A DNA stretch of 38,828 bases from an uncultured Prevotellaceae bacterium (GTDB lineage Bacteria; Bacteroidota; Bacteroidia; Bacteroidales; Bacteroidaceae): positions 1-38,828 of the forward strand of contig CACXMM010000039.1 in the NCBI GenBank assembly GCA_902768785.1, in the 5' to 3' direction. A program made the position numbers and the translations under genes. Below are positions 38,811-38,828 of this stretch, piece after piece. The first letter of the stretch is position 1. The number at the start of each line of letters is the position of its first letter. Below the pieces are notes generated by a model. The model was not told the DNA's origin and made no database searches. It saw nothing but the letters and a program-made list of their open reading frames with translations.

Positions 38811-38823
38811 TCGCCTGCGGCGA
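38811..38823. repeat. Dispersed hairpin repeat at window end
   Basis: TCGCC-TGC-GGCGA, identical to the copy at 12901-12913. The following sequence lies outside the window. Confidence 0.55.
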
Positions 38824-38828
38824 CTAAA

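Overview
The window looks like a chromosomal segment of a Bacteroidales bacterium, most likely Prevotella or a close relative. Promoters follow the Bacteroidetes pattern TTTG-N20-TAnnTTTGC. Genes lack clear Shine-Dalgarno sites. The protein set (PorP/GldKLMN, SprA, BtuG, SD-rich lipoprotein export signals, BspA-like repeats, and C-termini of the LQGxRV...KGxYIxNGKKxxV type) is typical of that group. No organism name can be proved from the sequence alone.

Layout: (1) 1-2.0 kb: the 3' end of a 5S rRNA with its terminator, then a methyltransferase-like gene, a PduO-type corrinoid adenosyltransferase, a DUF2795 protein and a 45-residue small protein. (2) 2.0-6.0 kb: a lipoprotein M3 dipeptidyl carboxypeptidase, a degraded reading frame with a 20-bp tandem duplication, a DUF2975/XRE two-gene module with two palindromic putative operators around its promoter, and a beta-carbonic anhydrase. 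(3) 6.1-12.9 kb: a type IX secretion system operon, porP-gldK-gldL-gldM-gldN, followed by a small outer-membrane beta-barrel gene. (4) 12.9-17.8 kb: an AT-rich accessory stretch with a MITE-like element, two paralogous putative small RNAs, a BspA-like secreted protein coupled to an acidic miniprotein, a 185-bp imperfect palindrome, a tandem array of palindromic 21-23-bp units, two identical terminator hairpins, and a broken Rpn-type nuclease gene that contains a GxxExxY fragment between inverted repeats. (5) 17.8-23.4 kb, minus strand: a cobalamin riboswitch followed by btuB-btuG-btuF-btuC, with no ATPase gene. (6) 23.5-35.3 kb, plus strand: an AlbA/Schlafen-type protein, ruvA, the giant T9SS translocon gene sprA, a PafA-like phosphatase and a PagL-like outer-membrane deacylase. 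(7) 35.3-38.4 kb, minus strand: a PH-like membrane protein, dacB (PBP4) and an MscS-family channel, then a second array of palindromic 21-23-bp units at the end.

Together the window encodes most of the T9SS core motor and its translocon (SprA), a probable T9SS client (the BspA-like protein), and a surface-to-periplasm vitamin B12 uptake route, with an adenosyltransferase that could process the imported cofactor. The most unusual signals are non-coding: the duplicated small RNA genes, a dispersed hairpin-plus-tail repeat whose stem sequence changes while its pairing and tail are kept, the long palindrome whose two arms encode the same peptide on opposite strands, and two unrelated arrays with the same 21-23-bp palindromic design.
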